DNA of 64,000 nt from Chloroflexota bacterium (GTDB taxonomy: Bacteria > Chloroflexota > Dehalococcoidia > FW602-bin16), in the NCBI GenBank assembly GCA_004297765.1, contig SCTZ01000179.1, positions 36,558-100,557 on the forward strand, in the 5' to 3' direction. Made by a program: the position numbers and the translations under genes. The notes below the pieces were generated by a model. The model ran no database searches and had not been told where the DNA came from. It was given only the letters and a program-made list of their open reading frames with translations. Each line of letters starts with the position of its first letter. The stretch's first letter is position 1. Of the stretch, positions 50,073 through 59,003 are shown one piece after another.

Positions 50073-50567
50073 CTAATGACCCTTTCGCACCACGTATCGG
50101 CAGGTCCCATCCGTCTGTGGCTCCGGCGCGCCGGACAGACCCAGTTGGGTGGTCCAGAGCTGGCATGCTCTGCGGCAGTAGCGGCAGACGTGGCCTTTGC
50201 TCAGCCCAAGAGAATGGGCCAGACCCCATTGGTCGCGTCCCCAGCCGCCGAGGCAGGTTCCCTTGAGGAAGACGATCTCAGCGCTCTCCCCCGGTCCCTC
50301 GTGGAGCTCGAAGCGCACCGCGGGGTAGAGCGTCTCGAAGGCCTCGCCCTCTTTGCGGACGTACTCCCCGACGCTGGGTCTCTCCTGCCCCATCCACTCC
50401 TGGGCGCCGTGGTCCCACAGATGCTGGGCCCAATCTTCGGGCGCGAGGCCATTCTCGCGCGCGAAAGCGATGCCTTCCAGCTCGAAGCGCAGCCGACTGT
50501 ACGCCGTCCGGCGCCAGCGTCGGATCGTATTGTCGGAAAGTGGGCTTCTTTCTCTTATATCGCTCAT
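50073..50567 (-). CDS. Hypothetical protein with Cys/His-rich C-terminus
   Basis: A 164-residue soluble protein, no family recognised. The N-terminal half is helical and Arg-rich (NTIRRWRRTAYSRLRFELEGI), the C-terminal half has beta character and several Cys/His (GTCLGGWGRDQWGLAHSLGL, GHVCRYCRRACQLW), so a metal site or a ligand pocket similar to small hydrolase/V4R-like domains is possible. The ATG at 50567 has no good ribosome site. Convergent with mutM. Confidence 0.55.
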   Translation of the reverse strand: MSDIRERSPLSDNTIRRWRRTAYSRLRFELEGIAFARENGLAPEDWAQHLWDHGAQEWMGQERPSVGEYVRKEGEAFETLYPAVRFELHEGPGESAEIVFLKGTCLGGWGRDQWGLAHSLGLSKGHVCRYCRRACQLWTTQLGLSGAPEPQTDGTCRYVVRKGH

Positions 50568-50682
50568 GATCAGACTGTAGCCCGAGCGCGGCGCGCTGTC
50601 AAGGGGAATGGTGCGCTCGGCTCGCGCTGGTGCTCTTTCAAATAGCTGCGACTCAGGCATCTCTGCTGCCCACCGCCCTCCC

Positions 50683-50751
50683 AAAAGAGGTTAATGGTGT
50701 CTAGCTTTTGCGGTCGCCTGAAGCGACCGCAAAAGCTAGACACCCTCTTTT
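50683..50751. terminator. 22-bp stem hairpin, MITE-related terminator
   Basis: Perfect 22-bp stem 50696-50717 / 50723-50744 (GGTGTCTAGCTTTTGCGGTCGC on the left) with a 5-nt loop; the right end CTAGACACCCTCTTTTT matches the GACACCCTCT terminus of the element at 3578-3728 and gives a T-run. It lies after the sensor kinase on the minus strand. Confidence 0.65.
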
Positions 50752-50797
50752 TCAATCGGGGTGGGGTTGGGCTCCTGCAGGACGGGAGTCCTGTGCT

Positions 50798-52123
50798 CTA
50801 TGCTAGAGGCAGGCTGACGGTGAAGGTGCTGCCTTTCCCGGGCTCGCTTGCCACCATGATCCGTCCGCCGTGGGCTTCGACGATCAGGCGACTGATGTAG
50901 AGGCCGAGCCCGAGCCCCTCGATCTTCTTGTCGGCCTGTCCGCGGTAGTATTTGTCGAAGACGTGAGGCAGATCATCCGCCGGGATGCCGACGCCCTGGT
51001 CGGCCACCGAGACGAGGGCCTCGGTCTCGGTCCGTCCCAGCTCCATCACCATCGGGCTGCCCGGCGGCGAGTACTTGAGGGCGTTGGTCAGCAGATTGGC
51101 CACCACGCGCCGGATGCGGTCGGGATCCGCCATCACGGGCGGCACCCATATCGGCGCGCGCACCTGGATGCGCTCACGGTCCGCGGGCGTATCCAGTTGC
51201 TCGGCCGTGTCGGAGATCAGTTGCAGCAGATCGGTCAGCGTCTTGCGCCTCTCCTGACGGCTCGCTTCCAGACGGGCGGACTCGACCAGATCCTGGAGCA
51301 TTGTGCTCATCCAGCGCGCGTTCCGCAGGATGGACGCGGCGCTGGCGGCCTCGCGCTCCTGGCCATTCTCGCTCAGCAGACGGCGCATCCACTCGGCCTG
51401 ACCCATCATCACGGTGAGTGGGGTGCGCAGATCGTGGGAGATGAGCGAGATGTACTCCTGTGCGGCCTGCTGGTCTGTCTTGCTGGGGTCGGCCGCGTGT
51501 CGGAACAGGGTGATGGCGAGCACCACCTTCCGGGACTTGTCGCGCACGGCGCTGCCGCTGAACAGCAGGCGAGAGCGTGACCCATCGGGGTGGACGAGGA
51601 GCAGCTCGTGGTTGGCGAACGACTCGCCCACTCGCGCTCGGCAGATCGGCCAGGCCTCGAACGGAAGGGGTAAACCGTTCATCCGGCGCATGTCCAGATG
51701 TTGGTAGTCCTCGAGCGACCACGACTTTCCGCTCTCGGGCTCGGTAAAGCGCAGCATCTCTCGTGCGGACTGATTCATAAGGAGAACCTGATCCGCGTGG
51801 CCCGTCACGATCACGCCCTCGGCCAGGTTTGTCAGAAGGTCTCTCCACTGTGAGGCCTTTCCCTCCACCGCGAGAGACGCGCTCCGCTCGCGCAGGAGCG
51901 GGGCGGGCTGTGCCTCGGCCTGACGAAGACGGCCGAGGAGTGATGCGATAGTGGCGTAGAGATCAGCTCTGCCCCGCGCTCCTTGCCACTGCCTCACGGC
52001 CACAAGCCCGAGCACCATGCAGAACACGGCGGGCAGAAGCAACCTGAGCACGGCATCGGTCAGGTCGCTACGTCCTCCACCAAGCTGCGCAAGCGAATCA
52101 AGCAACTGGTCCACGTGTGACAT
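50798..52123 (-). CDS. PAS-domain sensor histidine kinase
   Basis: A 441-residue kinase: one N-terminal membrane helix (LLLPAVFCMVLGLVAV), a PAS domain (about 95-215; LAEGVIVTGHADQVLLMN), HisKA with the phospho-acceptor in YISLISHDLRTPL and HATPase with N, D and G boxes (VVANLLTNALKYS, VSVADQGVGIP, GLGLGLYISRLI). No response regulator is adjacent, so it is an orphan kinase with unknown signal. The ATG at 52123 is selected; a GTG nine codons earlier is an alternative. Confidence 0.9.
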   Translation of the reverse strand: MSHVDQLLDSLAQLGGGRSDLTDAVLRLLLPAVFCMVLGLVAVRQWQGARGRADLYATIASLLGRLRQAEAQPAPLLRERSASLAVEGKASQWRDLLTNLAEGVIVTGHADQVLLMNQSAREMLRFTEPESGKSWSLEDYQHLDMRRMNGLPLPFEAWPICRARVGESFANHELLLVHPDGSRSRLLFSGSAVRDKSRKVVLAITLFRHAADPSKTDQQAAQEYISLISHDLRTPLTVMMGQAEWMRRLLSENGQEREAASAASILRNARWMSTMLQDLVESARLEASRQERRKTLTDLLQLISDTAEQLDTPADRERIQVRAPIWVPPVMADPDRIRRVVANLLTNALKYSPPGSPMVMELGRTETEALVSVADQGVGIPADDLPHVFDKYYRGQADKKIEGLGLGLYISRLIVEAHGGRIMVASEPGKGSTFTVSLPLA

Positions 52124-52240
52124 CCTTGTCGTTCTACAGCATGCTAGCACGTATGCACTACATAATCAACCCCCAATTGAACACCTTCTCATGAGATGGA
52201 CTACCAACAGATTTGACACAGGCTTGCTTACGCGGGTAAC

Positions 52241-52414
52241 ATGAACGTAGTCTTACAGGTAACCTCGGGGAGACCCCTGGAGCTTCATCTCGGGGTCAGG
52301 TGCTTCGCTCGGCTCGTGGCGCTAGCTTTTATTCCACTGATCCTACCCGGATGCGAAGCGACCACGTCTCAAGGAGAACCTCTCTTCGTCACCAGCGATC
52401 ACCCAGCAAAGTGA
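52241..52414 (+). CDS. Putative 57-residue lipoprotein
   Basis: A short frame with a basic stretch, hydrophobic RLVALAFIPLILPGC resembling a lipobox, and a polar tail (EATTSQGEPLFVTSDHPAK). It ends ten bases before the next gene, so translation coupling is possible. A TTGACA lies at 52213-52218. No ribosome site is evident for the ATG; it may be a small exported component or a chance frame. Confidence 0.4.
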   Translation: MNVVLQVTSGRPLELHLGVRCFARLVALAFIPLILPGCEATTSQGEPLFVTSDHPAK

Positions 52415-52423
52415 TGAGTAGCG

Positions 52424-53965
52424 ATGGGTAAAGAGCAGTTTCTGATCACGTGGGGTTCGCGTGGCAAGCGCGGCCGTGGTGGGTCCTCCGGGGTGCGCCA
52501 GAGCTCGCCGCGCAACATCGCCATCAGGCGAATCGTGGTGGGGCTGCTGGCTATCGGTCTGCTGGTGTCCTCTGTGATAGAAGTGCCGCAGCACGTCTCG
52601 GGACTGGCCAAGGTGGTGCCTGGCTCAGGTGGAACCCAGGCCGGCGACGACGTTCAACTGGTTGTCTTCTTGCCCGCGGACAGTCAGTCCAGACTTCACT
52701 CGGGGCAGACGGTGCTCCTGCAATCCGATGTAACGGGTGAGCGCCTGCGCCGCGCTGTCGCCGACGTGGAGCGGGAGATCCTCAGTCCGGAGGACGTTCG
52801 AAAGCGGCTAGGGCTCGGTGCCGCGGCCTCCGTGCAATCGTCCGCGCTTGTCGTAGCTCGCTTCGAGCCGTCGCCCACCGATGTGCCGGCTTCGACCTAT
52901 GCGGGCAGGGTCTATCGAGCGGAGGTAGAGCTCGCCCCACGTCGGCTGATAGCACTTCTGCCGCCTATCGCACAAATTCTCGGCTTGTTCGACAGGAACA
53001 CCGGGCCCGCAACTCTCGCAAGTGCTTCTACCGTCGATCAGTCCGCCAGCACGGCCCGGACCCAGGAGAGCGCACGCGGTATCGAGCCTGGCCCCGCGGG
53101 AGGGCTCGGGCGCGATAGGCCAGACGCACGGACCGAGTACGACGCGATTGTGTCTGAGCAGATCCTCCAGACCTTACATGATTATGAGCGGATACCCGTC
53201 GACGTGCCGCGGCTCGATCCGCGCAGCACAGATCAGAGCGCGACTACCGGGAGCGCTACCAGGATATACGTGCGGACGCCCTACCAGCTGAACACGAAGA
53301 AGGCAGAGGCAAAGCAACTGAAGAACATCGCCGAGTCCTCGCTGTCACTGCAGGCGCTCTTCGGCCAGCTCCCGATTATGGTCCGACAGGGGAAGGGTTC
53401 GCCCGCCTTGATACAGTCGGCAGTCCAGGGCGCCGTGGAGCTGGGCGAGATTCGCGGGGGATCGGGAGATTGGCCACCCGAGCGGACGGATATCGAGCGC
53501 TGGATGAACTCCTTCGGCATCGGGATAGACTGCTCCGCCTTCGTATACGAAGCGCTATCGCGCGTGGATTCGGCCCTCTCCTCAAAGGGAAAGCCCGGCC
53601 TGGTCCGTCCCTTGGACGGAGCGGCCAACGAAGTTGATAATAACGACCTTTCCATGGCCGGTGAGCCTATCGTCAGCCCCGCCGAGCTCAAGGCGGGAGA
53701 TCTCATGAACCTGGATGCGGAGGAGTACGAGGGGCACATTCGCATTGTGACCAGTGCACAACGTCAGGGGAAAAGCGTCGTCTTTGCCACGGCCGAAGCG
53801 GCCGAAGCCAGCATCAACGGTACCGACGCCAAGCAATGGCGTTTTCCTGACCCCTCGCGCTTCGCCGACCTGGAGCAATACGAAGACGGAGAATGGCACC
53901 GCGCCAGCGCCAGAGACCAGACCTACACGTACTGGCGGCGCCTGCCGCTGATTTCGGGCAGATAA
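52424..53965 (+). CDS. Membrane-anchored protein with HlyD-like and NlpC/P60-like segments
   Basis: A 513-residue protein. After a basic cytoplasmic tail, one helix (VVGLLAIGLLVSSVIEVP) anchors it. Residues 60-180 resemble the barrel of HlyD-type adaptors (GDDVQLVVFLPADSQSRLHSGQ-like segment and RVYRAEVELAP). A polar linker follows, then a cysteine-peptidase-like end: IDCSAFVYEALSRV (catalytic Cys) and LKAGDLMNLDAEEYEGHIRIV (His), the order seen in NlpC/P60 and related folds. It could cut peptidoglycan or an exported peptide at the membrane. No ABC transporter is next to it. The combination is unusual; the HlyD call is weaker than the P60 one. Confidence 0.65.
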   Translation: MGKEQFLITWGSRGKRGRGGSSGVRQSSPRNIAIRRIVVGLLAIGLLVSSVIEVPQHVSGLAKVVPGSGGTQAGDDVQLVVFLPADSQSRLHSGQTVLLQSDVTGERLRRAVADVEREILSPEDVRKRLGLGAAASVQSSALVVARFEPSPTDVPASTYAGRVYRAEVELAPRRLIALLPPIAQILGLFDRNTGPATLASASTVDQSASTARTQESARGIEPGPAGGLGRDRPDARTEYDAIVSEQILQTLHDYERIPVDVPRLDPRSTDQSATTGSATRIYVRTPYQLNTKKAEAKQLKNIAESSLSLQALFGQLPIMVRQGKGSPALIQSAVQGAVELGEIRGGSGDWPPERTDIERWMNSFGIGIDCSAFVYEALSRVDSALSSKGKPGLVRPLDGAANEVDNNDLSMAGEPIVSPAELKAGDLMNLDAEEYEGHIRIVTSAQRQGKSVVFATAEAAEASINGTDAKQWRFPDPSRFADLEQYEDGEWHRASARDQTYTYWRRLPLISGR

Positions 53966-54004
53966 TACCAATTGTCCTTGGCTGCATCCTGTTGTCCACC
54001 GTCC

Positions 54005-54090
54005 GCCCGCCCGCCGCTAAAGCGAGCGGGCTGAGACAACGAAGCCCCTTCCGAGGGGCTGGGCGCGGTAATCAGTCCGCCTCGGCGGGC
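54005..54090. repeat. GCGGGC / CGAAGCCC inverted repeat
   Basis: CCCGCCGCTAAAGCGAGCGGGC, then AACGAAGCCC and, inverted, GGGCTTCGTT at 54083-54095, with CCGCCTCGGCGGG between. It lies between convergent genes (gap 53966-54220). Confidence 0.55.
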
Positions 54091-54220
54091 TTCGTTGACT
54101 CAGCCCAGCGGCATCAGCCCTGGGCGTTCTTCGGCGTTGCATCAGCAAATCAGGACAAAGGCAAACACAATCGGTATAACGACAGGGACCTTTCGACGTG
54201 CATCATATGTTCTAGCCGTC

Positions 54221-55111
54221 CTAAGGCTGCTGCAGGCGCGCGAAGTATTCCTGAATGGACTGCGCCAATCCCTGCGCGATGGCCTGGCGGACGGCGGGGT
54301 CCTGGATGAGCTCGACCTCTTCGGGATCTGTCAGGAAGAGCGGCTCGATCAGGACACCGGGTACAGCGGTCGCGCGTGGCACGCGCCGGGTTCCTGGACC
54401 AAGCAAGGCCAGGTGGCCGGGTGTGCCTCCGGCATCGGTATCGTCCCTGACCGTGTTGTCGTGGAGCTTGTAGCCGATGCTTGCCACGGCGTCCCAGACT
54501 CGGTCGTGAACCAGGTTCGCCAGAACCCTGTTCCGGTCGGTGAAGGTCCGATCCGTGCAAAAGTACGTGGTGATGCCATGCCAGGAGCGCGGGGCGTAGC
54601 CGTTGAAATGGATCGAGACGAACAGCTCGGCCCCGCTGTCGTTAATGGCGTCATTGCGCGCCTGTAACTCGTCCGCGTTGTCGATCTCTCCGTCGCCGTT
54701 CACGTCGCGTCGTGGATCGTTGACCGCTCGGTCCTCGGTGCGGGTGAGGACGGGACGATAGCCCATCTCTTCCAGTTGGCGCTGCAAGCGCTCTGCAATG
54801 TCCAGAGTAAGGGTTTTCTCCCATAGAATAGAGTCATCGGCCAGGTACGCTCCCACTCCCGTTTCTTCTCCCTCGCGATAGCTGCGCCCGTCGCCGTCGG
54901 TGAGTTGCACAGAGGCACCCTTGCCCCCATGCCCGGGGTCGATGGCCACGGTGTGCGGGGCGCCGGTGGGCTCGGGGCTGGGTCCGACCGTAGGGGTGAG
55001 AGGCGTCGGAGAGGATGCCCTATCCGACAGGCCGGGCGGCGGACCGGCGCATGCGGCCAGCAGCAAGGCGCAGAAGAGGAGCGTAGCACCGGTTGCGTTC
55101 AGGCGAGGCAT
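54221..55111 (-). CDS. N-acetylmuramoyl-L-alanine amidase lipoprotein with EF-hand-like loop
   Basis: A 296-residue Amidase_3 enzyme that cuts the lactyl-peptide bond of peptidoglycan. Lipobox LLAAC near residue 22 and a Pro/Ser/Thr-rich linker place it on the outer face. Zinc and catalytic motifs: AIDPGHGG (His), LWEKTLTLDIA (Glu), FVSIHFNG (His) and a terminal VLIEPLFLTDPEE (Glu). Between them sits DVNGDGEIDNADEL, a dockerin-like calcium loop not usual in amidases. The ATG at 55111 follows GGAGAGCAAC. It is 26 bp after the small membrane gene, same strand, so a two-gene operon. Confidence 0.9.
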   Translation of the reverse strand: MPRLNATGATLLFCALLLAACAGPPPGLSDRASSPTPLTPTVGPSPEPTGAPHTVAIDPGHGGKGASVQLTDGDGRSYREGEETGVGAYLADDSILWEKTLTLDIAERLQRQLEEMGYRPVLTRTEDRAVNDPRRDVNGDGEIDNADELQARNDAINDSGAELFVSIHFNGYAPRSWHGITTYFCTDRTFTDRNRVLANLVHDRVWDAVASIGYKLHDNTVRDDTDAGGTPGHLALLGPGTRRVPRATAVPGVLIEPLFLTDPEEVELIQDPAVRQAIAQGLAQSIQEYFARLQQP

Positions 55112-55137
55112 GTTGCTCTCCGGAGACGAAGATCCCT

Positions 55138-55458
55138 TCACTGCTGCCGGCGCAGCGCAACCCCCAGACCAAAGACAGGTGACAGGCTTGCGAGCGCGGC
55201 TACCGCGAGCGTGATGATGCCCAGTGTACCGCGGGCCGTGTAATCGTCGGGGATCGAGTAGGAGACTGCGTGCCCGGGACCAAGGTCAATGCCAATGACC
55301 AGGGAAAGCCCGTTGAAAGCGGCCAGCAGCACCACGAAGGCGGCGAAGCTAGCCGTACTCATGAGGGCCAATCTGGCCTGGCGCCTGAAGAGGCGAAGGA
55401 GGACCACGATGAGCGCATAGACGATCAGGGCCATCAGCAGAATCGACAGGATGTACAT
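55138..55458 (-). CDS. Small membrane protein upstream of the amidase
   Basis: A 106-residue protein with three hydrophobic helices (LLMALIVYALIVVLLRLF, FAAFVVLLAAFNGLSLVIG, GIITLAVAALASLSPVFGLG). Strong ribosome site GGGGAGGTCCGGACG before the ATG at 55458. Conserved family not recognised; the operon with a lipoprotein amidase suggests an envelope role. Confidence 0.65.
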   Translation of the reverse strand: MYILSILLMALIVYALIVVLLRLFRRQARLALMSTASFAAFVVLLAAFNGLSLVIGIDLGPGHAVSYSIPDDYTARGTLGIITLAVAALASLSPVFGLGVALRRQQ

Positions 55459-55552
55459 CGTCCGGACCTCCCCTTCGGCAAACCTGGCGTCATGCGATAG
55501 TGCAGCCTGCGCCTACGTTCATTATACCGCAAGACATGAGGAGATCGGGCGC

Positions 55553-56137
55553 TTAGCCGTTAGTGTCCTTCAGGGCATTCACTTCTTCGAGCGTGACCCC
55601 GAAGTCCGTGATCTTGAAGAGCGGAGCATAATCGTATCCTCTGCGAAGCAGCTCGTCTCCTCCGCCTTCCATCCGGTCGACCAGGACGATGACCTTGCAC
55701 ACCGTGTAGCCGGATTCCTCCATGGCCGCGATGGATTGGATCACGGAGCCGCCCGTGGTGATGACGTCGTCGACGATGGCGACGCGCAGACCGGGCGTCT
55801 CCGGAAGCGGGCCCTCGATCCATTTCCGAGTGCCGTGCTTCTTGGGCTCCTTGCGGACGAAGAACGCGGGGATGGGGTTCCCCTGCTCAAAGCTTTCGAT
55901 CGCGGCGGCCGTCGCTATGGAGTCCGCTCCCATGGTCAATCCGCCTACCGCCTGGGCGCCACTGTCACGGATCGCGGCGTAGACGGCCTTTCCCGTCAGA
56001 TAGGCCCCTTCAGCCGAAAGCGTGGCCATCTTGCTATCGATATAGTAAGAGCTGGTGCGGCCGGAGGTCAACTGGAAAACTCCCCGCTTGAAAGCCTTCG
56101 TGCGCAGGACCTCGAAGAGCCTCTGTGTAACGTCCAA
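55553..56137 (-). CDS. pyrE: Orotate phosphoribosyltransferase
   Basis: A 194-residue PyrE, which makes OMP from orotate and PRPP in pyrimidine synthesis. Motifs: FQLTSGRTSSYYIDSKM near the start, the PRPP loop VAIVDDVITTGGSVIQS, and FVRKEPKKHGTRKWIEG for the catalytic loop. I choose the TTG at 56137: GGGGGG lies seven bases upstream and the protein then starts at the usual place; the in-frame region before it (to 56434) reads through repeat DNA. No other pyr gene is near. Confidence 0.92.
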   Translation of the reverse strand: MDVTQRLFEVLRTKAFKRGVFQLTSGRTSSYYIDSKMATLSAEGAYLTGKAVYAAIRDSGAQAVGGLTMGADSIATAAAIESFEQGNPIPAFFVRKEPKKHGTRKWIEGPLPETPGLRVAIVDDVITTGGSVIQSIAAMEESGYTVCKVIVLVDRMEGGGDELLRRGYDYAPLFKITDFGVTLEEVNALKDTNG

Positions 56138-56318
56138 AACAATGCCCCCCTTTTCAGGAATCTGCCAGATTCTACTCTCCGCCGAGCACAGATTCAACAC
56201 GCCCTTCGACAAGGGGTGTGGGTCAGAATCCTGCGTCAGGCGATATTGCAACCGATCCGTACGAGTGGTCCTTAGCGCGCAGGAAGACGGAGATGACATA
56301 GCGTAGGCTGACGTGCCA

Positions 56319-56470
56319 TCCCCTCTCCCTTCGCAAAGGGAGAGGGTTAGGGGTGAGGGTTCCCCCTTCTTCCGCTTTGGGTCATCATTGGTTCCGGTCG
56401 GCACCGCAATGGCGCCCAGGGGCTTAACCCTCACCCTCGCCCTCTCCCTTCTGCGGAAAGGAGAGGGAAC
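56319..56470. repeat. CCCTCTCCCTT element, copy 2 of 3
   Basis: Inverted ends CCCCTCTCCCTTCGCAAAGG and CTCTCCCTTCTGCGGAAAGG, with GGGTGAGGGTT and AACCCTCACCCT inside. Element occupies part of the 449-bp gap 56138-56586; otherwise no gene is seen. Confidence 0.65.
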
Positions 56471-56586
56471 TAACGCCTCCCTTCGCTGCAGATGCCGGTA
56501 GTGTCAGAGGCTCCAAGGCCCACGGACTGCATACGGTGGTATGATCGAACGCTGCAGGAATCTGATCCGTACCCTTCGACGAGAGG

Positions 56587-58305
56587 CTACGGCTCCTGTC
56601 CCCATACGAGCTGATCGTCGCGATACAGCGTCACACGGCTCCACGGACCGAAGCGCTGGTGTAGCTCAGCCTGGGGCGCGTAGCTGTAGTCGCCGGAGCT
56701 AGGGCGGCCCGGCTGGGCGGCCCGGTTGAATCGAATCGTGACCGTGCCGCTGGCCTGATAGCGGCCGACGAGTCCGGCCAGAGGCCCGAAGCGCACGCGC
56801 AGGTAGTGATCCTGACCGCCCTGCTCGGTTGGGACCAGATCGACCAGCACCTGCTGGGATGGAAGCCCCTGGGTCTCGACAGTCGGCTGACGTTGCTTGT
56901 CTGTGGGCTGGCAGCCGCAATCCAACCAGTAGCGCGCTTCGAAACGGCTGAGGTCGGCCGGATCCTGGCTATCGTTCACGATCTGGAACGAGAAGGCGAT
57001 TGAATCCCCTGCCGGATCAACGTCACCCTGGTGGTAGAGCAGCGTGAACCGGGCCGGCGCGCGCCCGAAGACGCCCGACGCGCCCGTATCCAGTGGAAGT
57101 GTCAACAACTGCTGGTAGACCTGCTGCTTGGGTTGGTTCACGGTGCGCCAATCCTTGGTCAGGACGCCGCCGGTATCCCAGGTGGGATCCAGGGCCCAGA
57201 TCAGGGCGCCCATCTTGCGCTCGCGCAGGTAGGCCACCAGCGACCTCTGCCATTGTCCGTCCTGGTCAGCGCCGACCGAATGCCCGCCGAACTCGCCCAC
57301 GACGATGGGGGCGATGTTCTCGCGATGTAGGTAGCCCCAGTGGCGGTCCCACTCGGCTGGCATATTGGCCGGAAAGCTGGGGTCCCAGAACCAGGCTTGT
57401 GGGGAGATGGCCGGACCGTAGTCGTGTGGGCTATAGACCAGCCGGTTGGGCACATGCAGCCGCACGGGCGCTGTGCGCGCGCCGATGAGATTGCCTCCCC
57501 ACCACCAGTGGTCGGTCCTGTAGTTCTCGATGCCCTCGACGAAGATGAGCAGGTAGGGGTTGGCCTCCAGCACGGCGTTCCCGGCCCGCTCTGCCGCCAG
57601 GCGCCAATCGGTGTCCGGACTTCCGGTGCCCCAGGTAGCTTCACCGTGCGGCTCGTTGGCCAGGTCGGCCGCGATGACGGTATCGTTGCCGGCGTAGCGC
57701 GCGGCCAGCATGCGCCAATCGGCGATCCAGCGCTCCTCGGGCACGTCCAGGGTGTGCCACAGCGTGGTGAGTCGTCCGGCGGCCACGTAGTGACGGTCCA
57801 GAATGACCTTGAGCCCGCGGTCGCGCGCCCCTGCGATGAGCCGATCCAGCATCTCCAGCCCGGTCAACCCTTCCAGACCGGGGTTGAGGCTGAAGTTGAT
57901 CCAGTCCACCCGCCGGTCGGGCTGCAGCGCCTCGCTGCTGAACGGTAGGCGGACAGTGTTGTACCCCAGGGCGGCCACCTGATCGAGGATATCCTGCCAG
58001 TTGCGCTCGTTCAGCCCGTTGGGAGCGAATCCTCGGCCCTCCAGACCGGCCCAGTTCAGCCCGGCGATCCGGACCTCCCGTCCGCTCTGATCGTAGAGGC
58101 GGCTGCCGCAGGTGTGCAGATAGTTCGCGGGGCGCCCATCCGGGCTGTCGGGAGGCGGCGGCAGACGGGCCGGGTCGCGCACACATCCGACCCATGGGCC
58201 CCGCGGAGGAAAGTTGTCGACCAATCCTGGCCCAATGACCAGCGTAGCCGTAATCAGAGCCACCACCATACAGATGAGTGCCAATCGGATGTAGGGCTTG
58301 CGCAT
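56587..58305 (-). CDS. GH5 glycoside hydrolase (cellulase-type) with CBM3-like tail
   Basis: A 572-residue secreted enzyme: N-terminal hydrophobic anchor (LALICMVVALITATLVIG), catalytic TIM barrel about 70-400 with the acid/base in LANEPHGEATWG and the nucleophile in VVGEFGGHS, typical of GH5 endoglucanases. The C-terminal 150 residues (FTLLYHQGDVDPAGDSIAFS, FQIVNDSQDP, YWLDCGC) look like a family 3 carbohydrate-binding module. Substrate is a beta-1,4-glucan or mannan by family. The signal may remain uncleaved. CsbD lies upstream on the same strand but with a hairpin between. Confidence 0.88.
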   Translation of the reverse strand: MRKPYIRLALICMVVALITATLVIGPGLVDNFPPRGPWVGCVRDPARLPPPPDSPDGRPANYLHTCGSRLYDQSGREVRIAGLNWAGLEGRGFAPNGLNERNWQDILDQVAALGYNTVRLPFSSEALQPDRRVDWINFSLNPGLEGLTGLEMLDRLIAGARDRGLKVILDRHYVAAGRLTTLWHTLDVPEERWIADWRMLAARYAGNDTVIAADLANEPHGEATWGTGSPDTDWRLAAERAGNAVLEANPYLLIFVEGIENYRTDHWWWGGNLIGARTAPVRLHVPNRLVYSPHDYGPAISPQAWFWDPSFPANMPAEWDRHWGYLHRENIAPIVVGEFGGHSVGADQDGQWQRSLVAYLRERKMGALIWALDPTWDTGGVLTKDWRTVNQPKQQVYQQLLTLPLDTGASGVFGRAPARFTLLYHQGDVDPAGDSIAFSFQIVNDSQDPADLSRFEARYWLDCGCQPTDKQRQPTVETQGLPSQQVLVDLVPTEQGGQDHYLRVRFGPLAGLVGRYQASGTVTIRFNRAAQPGRPSSGDYSYAPQAELHQRFGPWSRVTLYRDDQLVWGQEP

Positions 58306-58337
58306 ATCGCCAAAGAGGGAGCAAGAGTGGTGCCAAG

Positions 58338-58384
58338 CTAGGGGCTAGGAGTTGGTCCCCTAAACCCCAACCCCCAGCCCCTAG
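58338..58384. repeat. Inverted repeat CTAGGGGCT
   Basis: CTAGGGGCTAGGAGTTGG pairs imperfectly with CCCAACCCCCAGCCCCTAG. Directly downstream of csbD on the minus strand, so a likely terminator. A related G-rich stretch is at 58688-58715. Confidence 0.55.
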
Positions 58385-58395
58385 TCCCACGCCGG

Positions 58396-58575
58396 CTACG
58401 TTCTCTTGCGGGATTTCTCCTCCTCGCTGCTCAGCTTCTCGCGGACTTTGCCTTTCGCCTGCTCGGCTTTGCCCTTGAGCTGTTCCTCCTCGGAGCCCGT
58501 TACCTTGCCCTTGGCCTCGCGAGCCTTGCCTTTGAGCTCCTCGCCTTTGCCTTTGAGCACATCCTTGTCTGCCAC
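58396..58575 (-). CDS. CsbD-family stress protein
   Basis: A 59-residue, highly charged protein with the CsbD repeats KGKGEELKGKAREAKGKVTG and LKGKAEQAKGKVREKL. CsbD proteins are induced under general stress; function unknown. I start at GTG 58575 because AGGGGG lies eight bases upstream; an earlier in-frame GTG at 58584 overlaps that site. Confidence 0.85.
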   Translation of the reverse strand: MADKDVLKGKGEELKGKAREAKGKVTGSEEEQLKGKAEQAKGKVREKLSSEEEKSRKRT

Positions 58576-58941
58576 GTTGTTCACCCCCTGTCGGCTGATC
58601 TTGCCATAGCGATGAGGGCAAGCTGCCCTCGATTCCCAACGCCCCGGTGCTCTGAGACTGTAGAGAGGAAGGGCAGCAGTATTTGTGCCAGGGGTTGGGG
58701 GTTGAGGGCTGGGGGTCGGTCTCCAGTCAGTTTGGAGCACGAAAACGCGTGGGCGCATGTTACACTGCAACCATACGGCCATGCCCAACGACCGCCAGTC
58801 CTGGCCTGACAGCCCACGAAACGGCGCGAGAAACGCGAAACCCCACCCCGCTCAAAGTGGAGGACCGTGCAGGATGCGGGCGTCCCAAGGGACAAGCTAC
58901 GAGTAATACGTAGTGAGAGCCTTGCACAACTGAGGCGTGAC

Positions 58942-59003
58942 CTGGGAGCGCGGGCGTCTTGCCCGCGCGAGCGCTCGCGCGGGCGAGACGCCCGCGCTCC
59001 CAG
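58942..59003. repeat. CTGGGAGCGCGGG inverted repeat, copy 3 of 3
   Basis: CTGGGAGCGCGGGCGTCTTG left, GCGAGACGCCCGCGCTCCCAG as the right arm; a 62-bp near-perfect hairpin. Lies in the 899-bp gap 58576-59474, which also has TATAAT at 59082-59087 and the element at 59201 but no gene. Confidence 0.8.

Noticed and set aside
56138..56434. N-terminal extension of PyrE
   Set aside because: The extension is translated repeat DNA; the TTG at 56137 has a ribosome site and gives the usual PyrE start.
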